A stretch of 32,566 bases of DNA from Pseudomonadales bacterium (GTDB lineage Bacteria; Pseudomonadota; Gammaproteobacteria; Pseudomonadales; Natronospirillaceae). Each line of letters starts with the position of its first letter. Position 1 is the first letter of the stretch. Below, one piece after another: positions 17,326 through 25,344 of this stretch. The stretch is from NCBI GenBank assembly GCA_022968985.1, contig JALJPK010000040.1:1-32566 (forward strand), in the 5' to 3' direction. The position numbers and the translations under genes are program-made. The notes beneath the pieces are model-generated. The model had not been told where the DNA came from and did not search any database. It was given only the letters and a program-made list of their open reading frames with translations.

Positions 17326-17353
17326 AAAAAAAAGCCGCACTTTTACTGCGGCT
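17326..17353 (-). terminator. Rho-independent terminator of the 17391-17966 gene
   Basis: Read on the minus strand, a perfect 7-bp stem AGCCGCA/TGCGGCT with a 7-base loop is followed by eight U. It lies 37 bases beyond the stop of the barrel gene. Confidence 0.88.
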
Positions 17354-17390
17354 AGATTAAAAAAAGTTCAAAAAACAACAGCGTATTCTG

Positions 17391-17966
17391 TTATTCATTA
17401 TCCTCTGGTTGTTGTGGCCCTTCGATTAAATCTACTGAATTATCTATGATACTCTCAAATGAGTCTCGACCACCTACAGAAAACATGGTCTCACCCATAA
17501 AGAAATCGTGGCGCGCGGCAATTGTGATATCAAGTGGCTCATAAACAGCCCCCACTCGAAGGCCCCAGTCATTGTGTTTAAAGTTATACGTGACACCTAA
17601 CTCACCCATATAAGGATTGTCATAATATTCGTCGGAGATTCCACCTGTTACTGCCAATGTGCTTTTAAGTCCGTTTTTGGGTGATAAGCTAAATTGAATA
17701 ACGGGCCCGACCCCAAAAGTAGGCAAGCCTGCTGGTGTATTATCATCATCCACTTCTGTGATGTGCTGAATCAGATAAACTTCCGCTCCAATTGTAAATT
17801 GTGGCTTAAATTTTTCAGAAAATGTCAGCCCCAAATTTAAACCTGCTCCTCCAGTCAAGAACGTATCGTACTGCGACTGAGCATTGGCGACACCAAAAAC
17901 ACAGGTGCTTGCAATGAATATAGAAAGATATGTAATTGGACGTAACTGTTTTGTTAATAGTCTCAT
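17391..17966 (-). CDS. Exported beta-barrel-like protein, paralogue of the ferritin fusion
   Basis: A 191-residue protein with a clear signal peptide, cleaved after VANA at about residue 29. The mature part alternates hydrophobic and polar residues like beta-strands: GGAGLNLGLTFSEKFKP, FGVGPVIQFSLS, GELGVTYNFKHNDWGLRVGA, and IAARHDFFMGETMFSVGG. It aligns throughout with the first 180 or so residues of the protein at 18560-19789, sharing blocks such as MGELGV, NDWGLRVGA and RHDFF, but ends in an acidic tail (GPQQPEDNE) instead of a ferritin-like domain. It probably sits in the outer membrane or periplasm. It has its own AAGGATC ribosome site and terminator. I do not recognise a named family. 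Confidence 0.75.
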   Translation of the reverse strand: MRLLTKQLRPITYLSIFIASTCVFGVANAQSQYDTFLTGGAGLNLGLTFSEKFKPQFTIGAEVYLIQHITEVDDDNTPAGLPTFGVGPVIQFSLSPKNGLKSTLAVTGGISDEYYDNPYMGELGVTYNFKHNDWGLRVGAVYEPLDITIAARHDFFMGETMFSVGGRDSFESIIDNSVDLIEGPQQPEDNE

Positions 17967-18559
17967 AAATTGATCCTTTTTTGAGTAAGAGCGTAAACTC
18001 TAATTTAGGTGCGAGAAACAATCACCGTTGTTTTCAAAAAAGACTTTACTCTTTGAAAATAAATATCAAAGTATAAGTGCTTAAAAATTTGAATCACATC
18101 AACTTTCGCTTATGTCCAAAGACAAATTTACAACTTACATGAAACATTGTTGGTACGTCTAATTAAAAATGGGGTATGTTGTTAAAATATATTTTAACTG
18201 CTCAGTATGTAAAAATAATTAAGCGATACCTATTATTAAATCCATCAGAGATAATATTTTTGCTTAGATAAAGATTATCAAAAAATTGAATTATTGCTAG
18301 GTGTTGATTGCAGTAGTTGCTCTTTTATATATAGATTCATTTTAATTAATTTATTGCTTTTGTGTATATTTATGAATTAGAAATAACTCGGTATATTGTG
18401 GATATAAGCTTGTTTTTATGAGTATTAACATAAATGAGAGCAAGCTCTCACTCACTCTAGATTTGTGTAGAAGAAACACGTTAGTAGTTAGTTAAAATAG
18501 ACGATGCAAAGGCCGACTTCTTTATTGTCGACATATTCTTTGAACCATCCAACGGGCCA
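17967..18559. other. Intergenic region between the two barrel genes
   Basis: About 590 bp without a credible gene. It has a perfect hairpin at 18435-18450 (TGAGAGC-AA-GCTCTCA), but that lies about 110 bases beyond the stop of the fusion gene and lacks a clear U tract. The promoter of the smaller barrel gene should be in the left part. Confidence 0.45.
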
Positions 18560-19789
18560 TTAACTAAGTAATATTTTTTTAATCTCAACATCAAGTCCAT
18601 CTCGCACTTGCTCTGAAAGTAATTGAGTTTGTTTAAAATCAATAAACCCTGCTTTAGGATCTGAATACGTTTCTTTATGCTGTCCTAGATCAGTTTGACG
18701 CAGCGCTGCTACTTGCTGTTGTACTAACCCTGTTTTATCAGCTTTGATCGCCCATGTCGCAATCTCGCTGCCCAAGTTTGCGTGTCCGCTTTCCTCATTT
18801 GCGATAAACCTTAGATTATGGCTCACATTTTTGTTGGTAGCTGTCTCTGCGCCTGCTTGCATTAAACTTGCTGCCAAACCTTCGCCTTGCCAACCATCGA
18901 TCAAACCTTCAACCGCGAAACGACTTAAAGCGGCTACGCCATTTAGTGGTGCTCGAAATACATCGTCTGGCTTTTGTAATTTAAAAAACTCATCAAAGTT
19001 GTGTGCTTGTATAGCGCAGTATTTTGTGTGGGCCACTTCTTGTTCGGCTGAAGTTAATGCTTTTTCAATAAGGATTTGTGGTGCGCCGGCAGCCATTAAT
19101 TCAAAGGCCAAATTACCAAATGCAAAAACAGCTTCGAATTCGTCTTGTGCCATGTCGGCCCATTTGCCTGCTAAGTTGTTTATCACTGAACGATTTTTAC
19201 GGTTTTGGTCATTCTCACCCGTGCGTAGCGGTCGGCCTTGAACTACCGTTCCTGGATATTCAAAAAACTCTCCATAAGTACTTGGTGTACGAAATCCTGT
19301 ACCAAAGGTGGTTTCGTTGATAAAGAAATCGTGACGTATTGCTACGTTAAAATTATTTGGTTCATAAAGGGCACCTACTCGTAGGCCCCAATCATTGTAT
19401 TTGAAGCGATAAGCAACACCTAACTCACCCATTACAGCGTTTTCACCAAAGTTACCTGCTTGTCCAATCGTGAGAGCCAATACACCTTTGAGCCCTGTTT
19501 TTGCAGATATATTAAGTTGTACCAGAGGACCTATCACTGTACTTGGACCGGAGCTGTAATCGTATTGGTTTTCTAGTTGTGTTAAGTGTTGCACCAAAAA
19601 CGCTTCAATTCCAAAGGTGAAATGTGGCTTAAAACCTTTCGAAAAAGTCAAACCTAAATTGATTCCTGCTCCGCCGCTATATTGTGTTTCATGTTTAGCT
19701 ATTGCACCGGTTGGTGCCAATGCATACGCTCCGGCGAGCAATATTGAAAGGCGTTTTATTGAACGTAACTGTCGTGTTGATAGTTTCAT
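18560..19789 (-). CDS. Exported beta-barrel fused to a ferritin-like di-iron domain
   Basis: A 409-residue protein with a signal peptide (cleavage after AIA, about residue 31). Residues 35-185 form the same barrel-like domain as the 191-residue paralogue downstream (GGAGINLGLTFSKGFKP, MGELGVAYRF, NDWGLRVGALYEP, RHDFF). After a linker (about 186-205) comes a four-helix ferritin-like domain. It shows Glu217 or Glu219 in helix A, E251-V-A-H254 in helix B, Glu294 or Glu303 in helix C and E333-S-G-H336 in helix D. This is the E...ExxH...E...ExxH pattern that binds two metal ions in ferritin-like proteins. It resembles the ferritin-like domain proteins of myxobacteria (A-x-x-E-x-x-S/A-V-x-x-F near the start). 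An oxidase, peroxide-scavenging or iron-handling role outside the cytoplasm is inferred. The ribosome site is AAGGATC. Confidence 0.8.
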   Translation of the reverse strand: MKLSTRQLRSIKRLSILLAGAYALAPTGAIAKHETQYSGGAGINLGLTFSKGFKPHFTFGIEAFLVQHLTQLENQYDYSSGPSTVIGPLVQLNISAKTGLKGVLALTIGQAGNFGENAVMGELGVAYRFKYNDWGLRVGALYEPNNFNVAIRHDFFINETTFGTGFRTPSTYGEFFEYPGTVVQGRPLRTGENDQNRKNRSVINNLAGKWADMAQDEFEAVFAFGNLAFELMAAGAPQILIEKALTSAEQEVAHTKYCAIQAHNFDEFFKLQKPDDVFRAPLNGVAALSRFAVEGLIDGWQGEGLAASLMQAGAETATNKNVSHNLRFIANEESGHANLGSEIATWAIKADKTGLVQQQVAALRQTDLGQHKETYSDPKAGFIDFKQTQLLSEQVRDGLDVEIKKILLS

Positions 19790-19944
19790 GTGTGATCCTT
19801 TGAGGTGATTCTAATTAAGCTAAAAATACATTTAGCTGACATTCAAAAATATATTACACTTAGGAAAATAAATAAAAAGCATACTTATTTAAAAATTAGA
19901 ATTACGTCCACAATTACTCAAGCACTTAGACAATTCAGCTACCT

Positions 19945-20244
19945 TTATGCAACATTAAGGATACGTTTGTTATTTAACGATTTTTTGGAAAAAGTATATT
20001 GCATAGAATATATTTTTAGCTTATCTGCTGATTTAGTTTGAGTTAGTTTAAATCCTAGATGCTGATAAAAACCAACGTTTTTTATTTTTCTGTCTAATAA
20101 TAGCTGTGTGTTTTCTTCAGTTTGTAATCGTCCAACAATACTTTGTAAAACCATTTTACCCTCACATTGCCCTTTAACTTGATTACTCACTGCAATTAAC
20201 CTGAGATAAGAGTGTGGCTGTTTCGGTATTGTTTTTGAAATTAT
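19945..20244 (-). pseudogene. Fragment of a GNAT acetyltransferase
   Basis: The frame reads YLRLIAVSNQVKGQCEGKMV, matching the strand-4 and acetyl-CoA loop region of GNAT proteins, then IKNVGFYQHLGFKLTQT, the usual C-terminal N-x-x-x-x-FYxxLGF motif. The N-terminal half is absent: an in-frame TAA lies at 20245-20247, and the only starts are GTG or internal ATG codons. The loop is also degenerate, with QVKGQCEGK in place of Q-x-x-G-x-G. I treat it as a remnant. The C-terminal tail is not typical. Confidence 0.6.
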
Positions 20245-20386
20245 TTATAATAATCATTTAACTGTTTACTGGATTTTATTATAAGAGTTAAAAATAAAAT
20301 TAGCCTTTGCTTTTCTATAAGAAAATTAATTCAATTAGATCAACGGCTTGTTTTATATCTTCTTTTTTAAATAATAAAACTGTATA

Positions 20387-20947
20387 TCATTCATAATGAT
20401 TAACCGAAAAACTGTAAGCCACTTTAATATAAAACAACATAACTACGATTTGTAATAGCAAATTCGACCAATTTAACGACATGATTAAAATCAGCCCTAA
20501 GCCTAAACACATTGCCGCGACTATTCGATGTAACGAAACCCAGGCACTATTTTTTAACATGTTTATCATCGACGCCACTAATATTGTCGCCGCCCACGAA
20601 ATAATAACGGCAGCATAATTTTCGATCTCAAATAACCAAGCAACTATTAATATATGGATATGAATCGAGATAAAAACCCATCTGTTTTTAGGATTATTTT
20701 GATAAAAATCATTGGTGCCTTTGGTGAAATTGGCAATTAAACCGGCATTAATATCTAAAATAACCACTAATGCAATTATTGTTTTCCACAACGTTAATTC
20801 ACTAAAAAAGTCCCAGCCAATAAACAACAGCCAAATACTACTTAATAAAGAGAAACTAAAAATTGCTAAAATTGAAAAAACACTCTGTTTTAATCCAAAC
20901 ACATCATGCATCGATTTAATTATATTAATATCTTTTGTTAACCACAT
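20387..20947 (-). CDS. Small integral membrane protein in a TetR operon
   Basis: This 186-residue protein has five or six hydrophobic helices: about 25-45 (SILAIFSFSLLSSIWLLFIG), 55-75, 90-105 (FISIHIHILIVAWLF), 110-130, 140-160 (AAMCLGLGLILIMSL) and 165-180. No signature of a known transporter or enzyme is visible. It lies 10 bp downstream of a TetR-family repressor in the same direction, so the two form an operon under the operator at 21543-21556. By analogy with other TetR pairs it may handle or respond to the repressor's ligand, but the sequence does not show how. The adjoining 20245-20386 holds nothing recognisable. Confidence 0.78.
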   Translation of the reverse strand: MWLTKDINIIKSMHDVFGLKQSVFSILAIFSFSLLSSIWLLFIGWDFFSELTLWKTIIALVVILDINAGLIANFTKGTNDFYQNNPKNRWVFISIHIHILIVAWLFEIENYAAVIISWAATILVASMINMLKNSAWVSLHRIVAAMCLGLGLILIMSLNWSNLLLQIVVMLFYIKVAYSFSVNHYE

Positions 20948-20957
20948 AATTTAAACC

Positions 20958-21497
20958 TTAAATTGCTATTTTATTAGATAAAAGATTCCAAGACTTCTGA
21001 AACTTACTCTTGTTTTTAAATATTAAATAATGAATAGCCATACCATCTAAACTATTAAATATTAATTCGGCATAGTCTTTGACCTCTTCTTTAGAAAAAT
21101 AGGGTGACAGGTCATTTTGCAAGTTGTTCTTAAATTTTGTAATAGACTTTTTTAGTTTTTGTTTGATTTCACTATTAAAGAGTGACTTGGTAAAAAACAT
21201 AAAATAAGCAGTAATAAATTTATTATAATTTTCACAGGCATATAATGTTTGTTCACCTAAACCCTCTAGATATTCTTGTAATGAAGTATATTTATTTTCT
21301 TGTTGTATAAATAATAAATCTATAAGCAGATCAAATGCTTCAATCAATAACTGGTCAATACTTTCGAAATGATGAAATATTGTTGATTTACTCATGCCTA
21401 TTTTTTTGACTAAATTACCTGCACTTAAGCCTGATATACCTTCCTCGCCAATCAATTCGATTGTGTGATTTAATATTTTTAATTTTGTAGTATGCAT
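20958..21497 (-). CDS. TetR/AcrR-family transcriptional repressor
   Basis: A 179-residue regulator. Its N-terminal helix-turn-helix spans about residues 8-50 (ILNHTIELIGEEGISGLSAG, then LVKKIGMSKSTIFHHFESID), matching the TetR signature including the conserved FHHF at the end of the recognition helix. The remaining helices form the ligand-binding and dimer region, which is not diagnostic. It heads an operon with a membrane protein 10 bp downstream. A perfect palindrome overlaps its own -35 element, so it very likely represses itself and its partner. Inducer unknown. Confidence 0.92.
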   Translation of the reverse strand: MHTTKLKILNHTIELIGEEGISGLSAGNLVKKIGMSKSTIFHHFESIDQLLIEAFDLLIDLLFIQQENKYTSLQEYLEGLGEQTLYACENYNKFITAYFMFFTKSLFNSEIKQKLKKSITKFKNNLQNDLSPYFSKEEVKDYAELIFNSLDGMAIHYLIFKNKSKFQKSWNLLSNKIAI

Positions 21498-21528
21498 CTT
21501 TTTAGTTTTTTAATATAAAGTTCAAACA

Positions 21529-21557
21529 AATATAGCCATTACTGACCGATCGGTCAA
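21529..21557 (-). promoter_or_regulatory. Sigma-70 type promoter for the TetR operon
   Basis: On the minus strand, TTGACC (21552-21557) and TATATT (21529-21534) are separated by exactly 17 bases, close to the consensus. The -35 box lies inside the operator, so bound repressor would block polymerase. Confidence 0.75.
21543..21556. promoter_or_regulatory. TetR-family operator palindrome
   Basis: TGACCGATCGGTCA is a perfect 14-bp palindrome 46 bases upstream of the TetR start, of the form bound by many TetR-family dimers. It overlaps the -35 element of the predicted promoter. Confidence 0.85.
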
Positions 21558-21610
21558 TATGTAATTAGTCATATACTATTTGTACTACTGTGGATTCAGT
21601 TATAGCCTTT

Positions 21611-21640
21611 GATAAGATAAGATAAGATAAGATAAGATAA
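21611..21640. repeat. Six tandem copies of GATAA
   Basis: Six perfect pentanucleotide units, followed by related units GATGA, GCTGA and GCTGA. The tract lies 54-83 bases upstream of the predicted TetR -35 box. It is a potential slippage site. The remaining bases to 21800 show nothing else. Confidence 0.9.
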
Positions 21641-21803
21641 GATGAGCTGAGCTGAGATCAGCTAATTTATGTGTGTTTGAAGGCCTGCATTAACAATAAA
21701 TCGTTGTTTATTATTAGTAATATTTATACTTTATGCTAGAAGGGGAAAGGAAGGATCTATATTTGAGCAGTTTTTATTAATTAACTATATAAGTCAAAAT
21801 AAA

Positions 21804-21852
21804 AAAATACCGCCCACTTAACTATATTATTACTGACAAGTGACGGTATTTT
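21804..21852 (-). terminator. Terminator downstream of the solute-binding lipoprotein
   Basis: A 9-bp stem AAAATACCG/CGGTATTTT is extended inward by CACTT/AAGTG across one C-A mismatch. It has A and T runs on both sides, so it can act in both directions. It lies 41 bases past the lipoprotein stop. Confidence 0.82.
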
Positions 21853-21892
21853 AAATTCAAAAACTAATTATTTATAATACTTAAAATAGTCT

Positions 21893-24709
21893 TTATTCCA
21901 AGATCGCAATATTCTCGTTATTTTCAGTTGAGATTATTATTGTAATGTCTTCTTCTGAGGCTAACTCTGTAATAGCTCTAACGTTATACGTACCAGGTTC
22001 GAAATAGGCTGTAACTGTTACGTTTCCGACACCATTTGAATTATATTCTGAAAATACATAATCAGTATCTTCACTCCAAACATCAAAAAATATCCACGTT
22101 TTAGTATTTAAAGTAAATTCAATTTGCATACTTTCACTTACTTCAATGAAAAAATAAAACTGCTCCTCGTCATAATCTGACCAGTGTGTTTCGATTGTTT
22201 CAAACAAGGTTAAGCTTGCTGGAGGTAGTTGTTGATGTAACGTTAACGTAACAGCCTCTAAGTCGTTGGCGTCTTTACTGTCAACTGACAATGTAAACGC
22301 TCCACTTTCACCTAATCTACTGGCTGTCACTTCTATATAATACACACCCGCAGTTAAGTTAAATGTTGATTGTGTACTTTGTTGGTTGTCTAATAATTCA
22401 AACTGTTCATCTAATAACATAAATTGAGCATCGTACAAATCTTCTACCTTTATGATGAGATCCAAGGTTTCGGTTACTACTAATTTATATTGAATATTGC
22501 CTGGAAAATTGGCTTGGTTGATACCAGAAGAAACAAAATTACCTTCTATTGTTTTTGCACAAACACTTTCTTCACCCATTGCACAATTTAAACTTTTTAT
22601 TGCAAATGCTAAAACATCTTCAATCGATTCATCGTCATTTAATACCGAGTACAGTGCCTCATTTATTATTAATTGTTCAGCAACCTCATCATATTCACCG
22701 TCACTAATTGCATTAATATTTAAAGATATTTCAGCAAGTATTATATTTTCTTTTTGATCTTTAAGAAATTCATTGGGCTGGTTTAAAGCATCGTCATTGT
22801 AAACTGAGGTGTTTGACGGGAAAAAAGACAACTGTTTAAATGCATTTAACTGATTGTCGCTGTTAATCATGTATTCAATTAATTTCCAGGCTTCTGCTTT
22901 ATTTTCAGTTTGCACAGGAATAGCTGCATATGTTCCACCTGCATAGGTTAAAGTATTTTCTGGTAATGTAGACACACCCCATTTACCCGTAGTGTCAGGT
23001 GCAATCCAACCTTCTATATGACCTAATAACCAGTTGCCTTGGATGTCAATGGCAAACCGAGCCTCTTTAAATCCATCATACCAAGCGTCATTCCACATAC
23101 CGGTTTGTGCAATTAAATCGGCATCTTTTAAACGTAAAATATATTCAAAGGCTTTTATTATTCGCGCTGAATTTAAAACATAATCACCATTTGTATCGGT
23201 AAAAACACCTTCACCATTTTCAACTTTGCCATAAATCATCGCCCTAAAAATAGACCCTACATTAGCAACTAGATACACATGTGTTGTTTCTTCTTCCTGA
23301 ATGCGTTCATTATTTTCATCAAATATTAAATTACCTTGTTCATCTAATTTATCCACATAATAAGTAACAGTTTGGTTGTCGCGTAGATATATTCCATAGT
23401 CATAAAATGTTTCCCATGTCGACATTACTTCATCAATATTAAACTCTAAATCTTCCATATAATCACGGCGATAAAACGCAACTACAGGGGCTGTATCTAT
23501 TGGAATAAATTTTTGTTTGCCAGTTGCATCAATACCTTTAGCAACCGCATAGGGTGCTAATTCATCTTTCATTGATTTAAATTCTTCGCTTAAATCAGAA
23601 AACAGATCACTTTGTAAATATTGTGAAACCATACCGCCATCAATTAAAATCACATCACTTGTTTTATTATTCATTAAATTTTCATCTAACAAATTATGAT
23701 GTGTGCCCCAATCATTTGTTGTTGCGCTCACATTTAGATTTTTTTCTAAAGCGATGTCATCAAGAAACCCTTCAGAATCCTCCGAATCGTCAAAATAGAT
23801 AGCATAATCACCAAATACATCGATGGATACATTGGCATTTAATAGTTCAGCGAACTGCTCAAGATCAGGAATAAAATCATCTAAATCAATATCTGTATCA
23901 ATCGTTTGCGCAATACTGACAGCGTCTGCATACTCTAACGTTTCATCTTCAGCTAATTGTTCATAGGCTGTTTGTACATTTGTTATTATGCTTTCTAATT
24001 CATTAATAATATTATTGTTAATTACAACGGATATTTCTAATTGATATTTTTCAGTTTCATCTGCATCTAAAACAGCTGCATTATCAATTAATAATAAATT
24101 ACTAGAAATTTCTTTTACAACAATTTGCGCCACTGTGTGAATGATCGAATAAACTTCAGAGTCTTGCTCCATATAATTTTCAAATAATGAAACATCTTGG
24201 TCAGTTAACCCCATCATTGCAATTAACTCGGCTTCGGCTGCTGTTGCAGTTAATTCTGGATTAAGTGCCATATTATTTTGTAAAAGGGTTGTCATTGGGC
24301 TAACAAATTCTGCATATCCGGCAGGTGCTGATAAAACATAAGCTTGAGTCACTTCGCCATAATCACTGTCGATTGCTCCAATAGGCACTTCGACTAAAAT
24401 TGGGTATTTATCTTCATCTCCTAAAGTTACAGCAAAACTATACCCACCATTTTCATCTGTCACTGAGGTAGGTTCATCAATATTACAAATGCCATTTTCA
24501 TTTATATCCAAACATGCAATGGCTCCTTGAATATAACCATCGGCTACTGCACCAACCAAATTAGTAATAGGGGTTGTGACTAGATCAGTATCGGTTTGAT
24601 CGTCTGTTTTGTCTTCATCAAGTAATCCATCTAACTCGTTACATCCTGCTAACAGGGCAATGGTTGCCGTTAAGGTGATTGTTTTTGCCCTAAAGTTTAA
24701 CTTTCTCAT
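21893..24709 (-). CDS. Large lipoprotein with an internal extracellular solute-binding domain
   Basis: A 938-residue lipoprotein (lipobox LAGC, Cys23). Residues 45-250 resemble the N-terminal module of many marine surface lipoproteins (VADGYIQGAIACLDINENGICN, a carboxypeptidase-regulatory-like strand set, then a helical part). Residues from about 280 to 660 look like a family 1 ABC solute-binding protein: DVILIDGGMVSQYL, DTAPVVAFYRRDYMEDL, ARFAIDIQGNWLLGHI, WGVSTLPE and the C-terminal signature AGGTYAAIPVQTENKAEAWKLIEYM. The remaining part contains two beta domains resembling pre-peptidase C-terminal modules (STFNLTAGVYYIEVTA, and VTAYFEPGTYNVRA). No ABC permease or ATPase gene is in the window. 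It may capture a glycan at the cell surface. A leader hairpin covers its ribosome site. Confidence 0.8.
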   Translation of the reverse strand: MRKLNFRAKTITLTATIALLAGCNELDGLLDEDKTDDQTDTDLVTTPITNLVGAVADGYIQGAIACLDINENGICNIDEPTSVTDENGGYSFAVTLGDEDKYPILVEVPIGAIDSDYGEVTQAYVLSAPAGYAEFVSPMTTLLQNNMALNPELTATAAEAELIAMMGLTDQDVSLFENYMEQDSEVYSIIHTVAQIVVKEISSNLLLIDNAAVLDADETEKYQLEISVVINNNIINELESIITNVQTAYEQLAEDETLEYADAVSIAQTIDTDIDLDDFIPDLEQFAELLNANVSIDVFGDYAIYFDDSEDSEGFLDDIALEKNLNVSATTNDWGTHHNLLDENLMNNKTSDVILIDGGMVSQYLQSDLFSDLSEEFKSMKDELAPYAVAKGIDATGKQKFIPIDTAPVVAFYRRDYMEDLEFNIDEVMSTWETFYDYGIYLRDNQTVTYYVDKLDEQGNLIFDENNERIQEEETTHVYLVANVGSIFRAMIYGKVENGEGVFTDTNGDYVLNSARIIKAFEYILRLKDADLIAQTGMWNDAWYDGFKEARFAIDIQGNWLLGHIEGWIAPDTTGKWGVSTLPENTLTYAGGTYAAIPVQTENKAEAWKLIEYMINSDNQLNAFKQLSFFPSNTSVYNDDALNQPNEFLKDQKENIILAEISLNINAISDGEYDEVAEQLIINEALYSVLNDDESIEDVLAFAIKSLNCAMGEESVCAKTIEGNFVSSGINQANFPGNIQYKLVVTETLDLIIKVEDLYDAQFMLLDEQFELLDNQQSTQSTFNLTAGVYYIEVTASRLGESGAFTLSVDSKDANDLEAVTLTLHQQLPPASLTLFETIETHWSDYDEEQFYFFIEVSESMQIEFTLNTKTWIFFDVWSEDTDYVFSEYNSNGVGNVTVTAYFEPGTYNVRAITELASEEDITIIISTENNENIAILE

Positions 24710-24714
24710 TTATG

Positions 24715-24747
24715 TACTCTCGTTGATTTTATCAAATAGTGAGAGTA
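24715..24747 (-). promoter_or_regulatory. Leader hairpin covering the lipoprotein's ribosome site
   Basis: On the minus strand, TACTCTC (24741-24747) pairs with GAGAGTA (24715-24721), and TTGAT/ATCAA pair inside it. GAGAG is the only Shine-Dalgarno-like sequence before the ATG (7 bases away), so the fold would hide it. This suggests translational control, for instance by temperature or a bound factor. Confidence 0.45.
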
Positions 24748-24922
24748 GTTCCCTTTTGTAAAAATGAGGTTGTTAATACAATTGGGGTATATTTCGATAG
24801 GTTATGATTGAGGTTATGTTTTAAATCAGTGTGGCAGTTAAAAGATATTTTTATGTTATTGCTTAGGGTTTAGGTGTTATTTTGTGGGTAACTTTTTGGA
24901 TAAGTTTTGCATTTTATTACAA
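24748..24922. other. Spacer upstream of the lipoprotein gene
   Basis: Short AT-rich spacer that should carry the lipoprotein promoter and the end of the zinc-ribbon pseudogene transcript. No gene or clear terminator seen. Confidence 0.35.
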
Positions 24923-25327
24923 CTAGAATCTATTTTTAAAAAAGGCTTCATTTTTATGCGGTTTATTATTTTTCATTTGTTGCATATAGTTTTTCTGTTC
25001 TAGTTTTTTATTTTTTAGTATTTTTCTGCACGAATCACATCGAGAAGCTGTTGCCCAAATATAACCTTATATAACTTCATACCAATACTTTTGTTGCTGA
25101 GCGGTAAATATGATTTTTTGTCCACAATCAATACAATCAAATTTTATATCTACATAGTATTTTTTAAATGGTCCCTATGAGTTACCCACATTCATTTCAT
25201 TTACTTCAGCATATACGGCACCATCCGGAAATTTACCTGATAGTTTTAATTTTAATTCACGAAGTCGTTTTTCTTTTATGTGGATATCTTTTTTTAAAAA
25301 CCGTCTTCTTATTTTTAATTTTTTCAT
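24923..25327 (-). pseudogene. Zinc-ribbon domain protein broken by two in-frame stops
   Basis: One frame from the ATG at 25325-25327 to the TAG at 24923-24925 reads as a single protein of about 134 residues with two internal stops, TAG at 25175-25177 and TAA at 25067-25069. Between and after them lies a recognisable 'probable zinc-ribbon' domain: YYVDIKFDCIDCGQKIIFTA, then QQKYWYEV, and ASRCDSCRK. Both CxxC zinc-binding pairs are intact. Its N-terminus is a basic helix (KKLKIRRRFLKKD). There is no frameshift, so the loss is recent or the stops are sequencing errors. It follows the hotdog gene by 17 bp in the same direction, probably in one operon. Confidence 0.82.
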
Positions 25328-25344
25328 AAATTAATTGCTAACAT

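Noticed and set aside
18435..18450. TGAGAGC-AA-GCTCTCA hairpin as terminator of the ferritin-fusion gene
   Set aside because: It is a perfect palindrome but lies more than 100 bases past the stop and lacks a following U tract, so I do not call it a terminator.
6413..25177. Reassignment or programmed readthrough of stop codons to explain the in-frame stops
   Set aside because: TAA, TAG and TGA all end clearly intact genes in this window, and the kinase region also has true frameshifts. Ordinary gene decay is the simpler reading.
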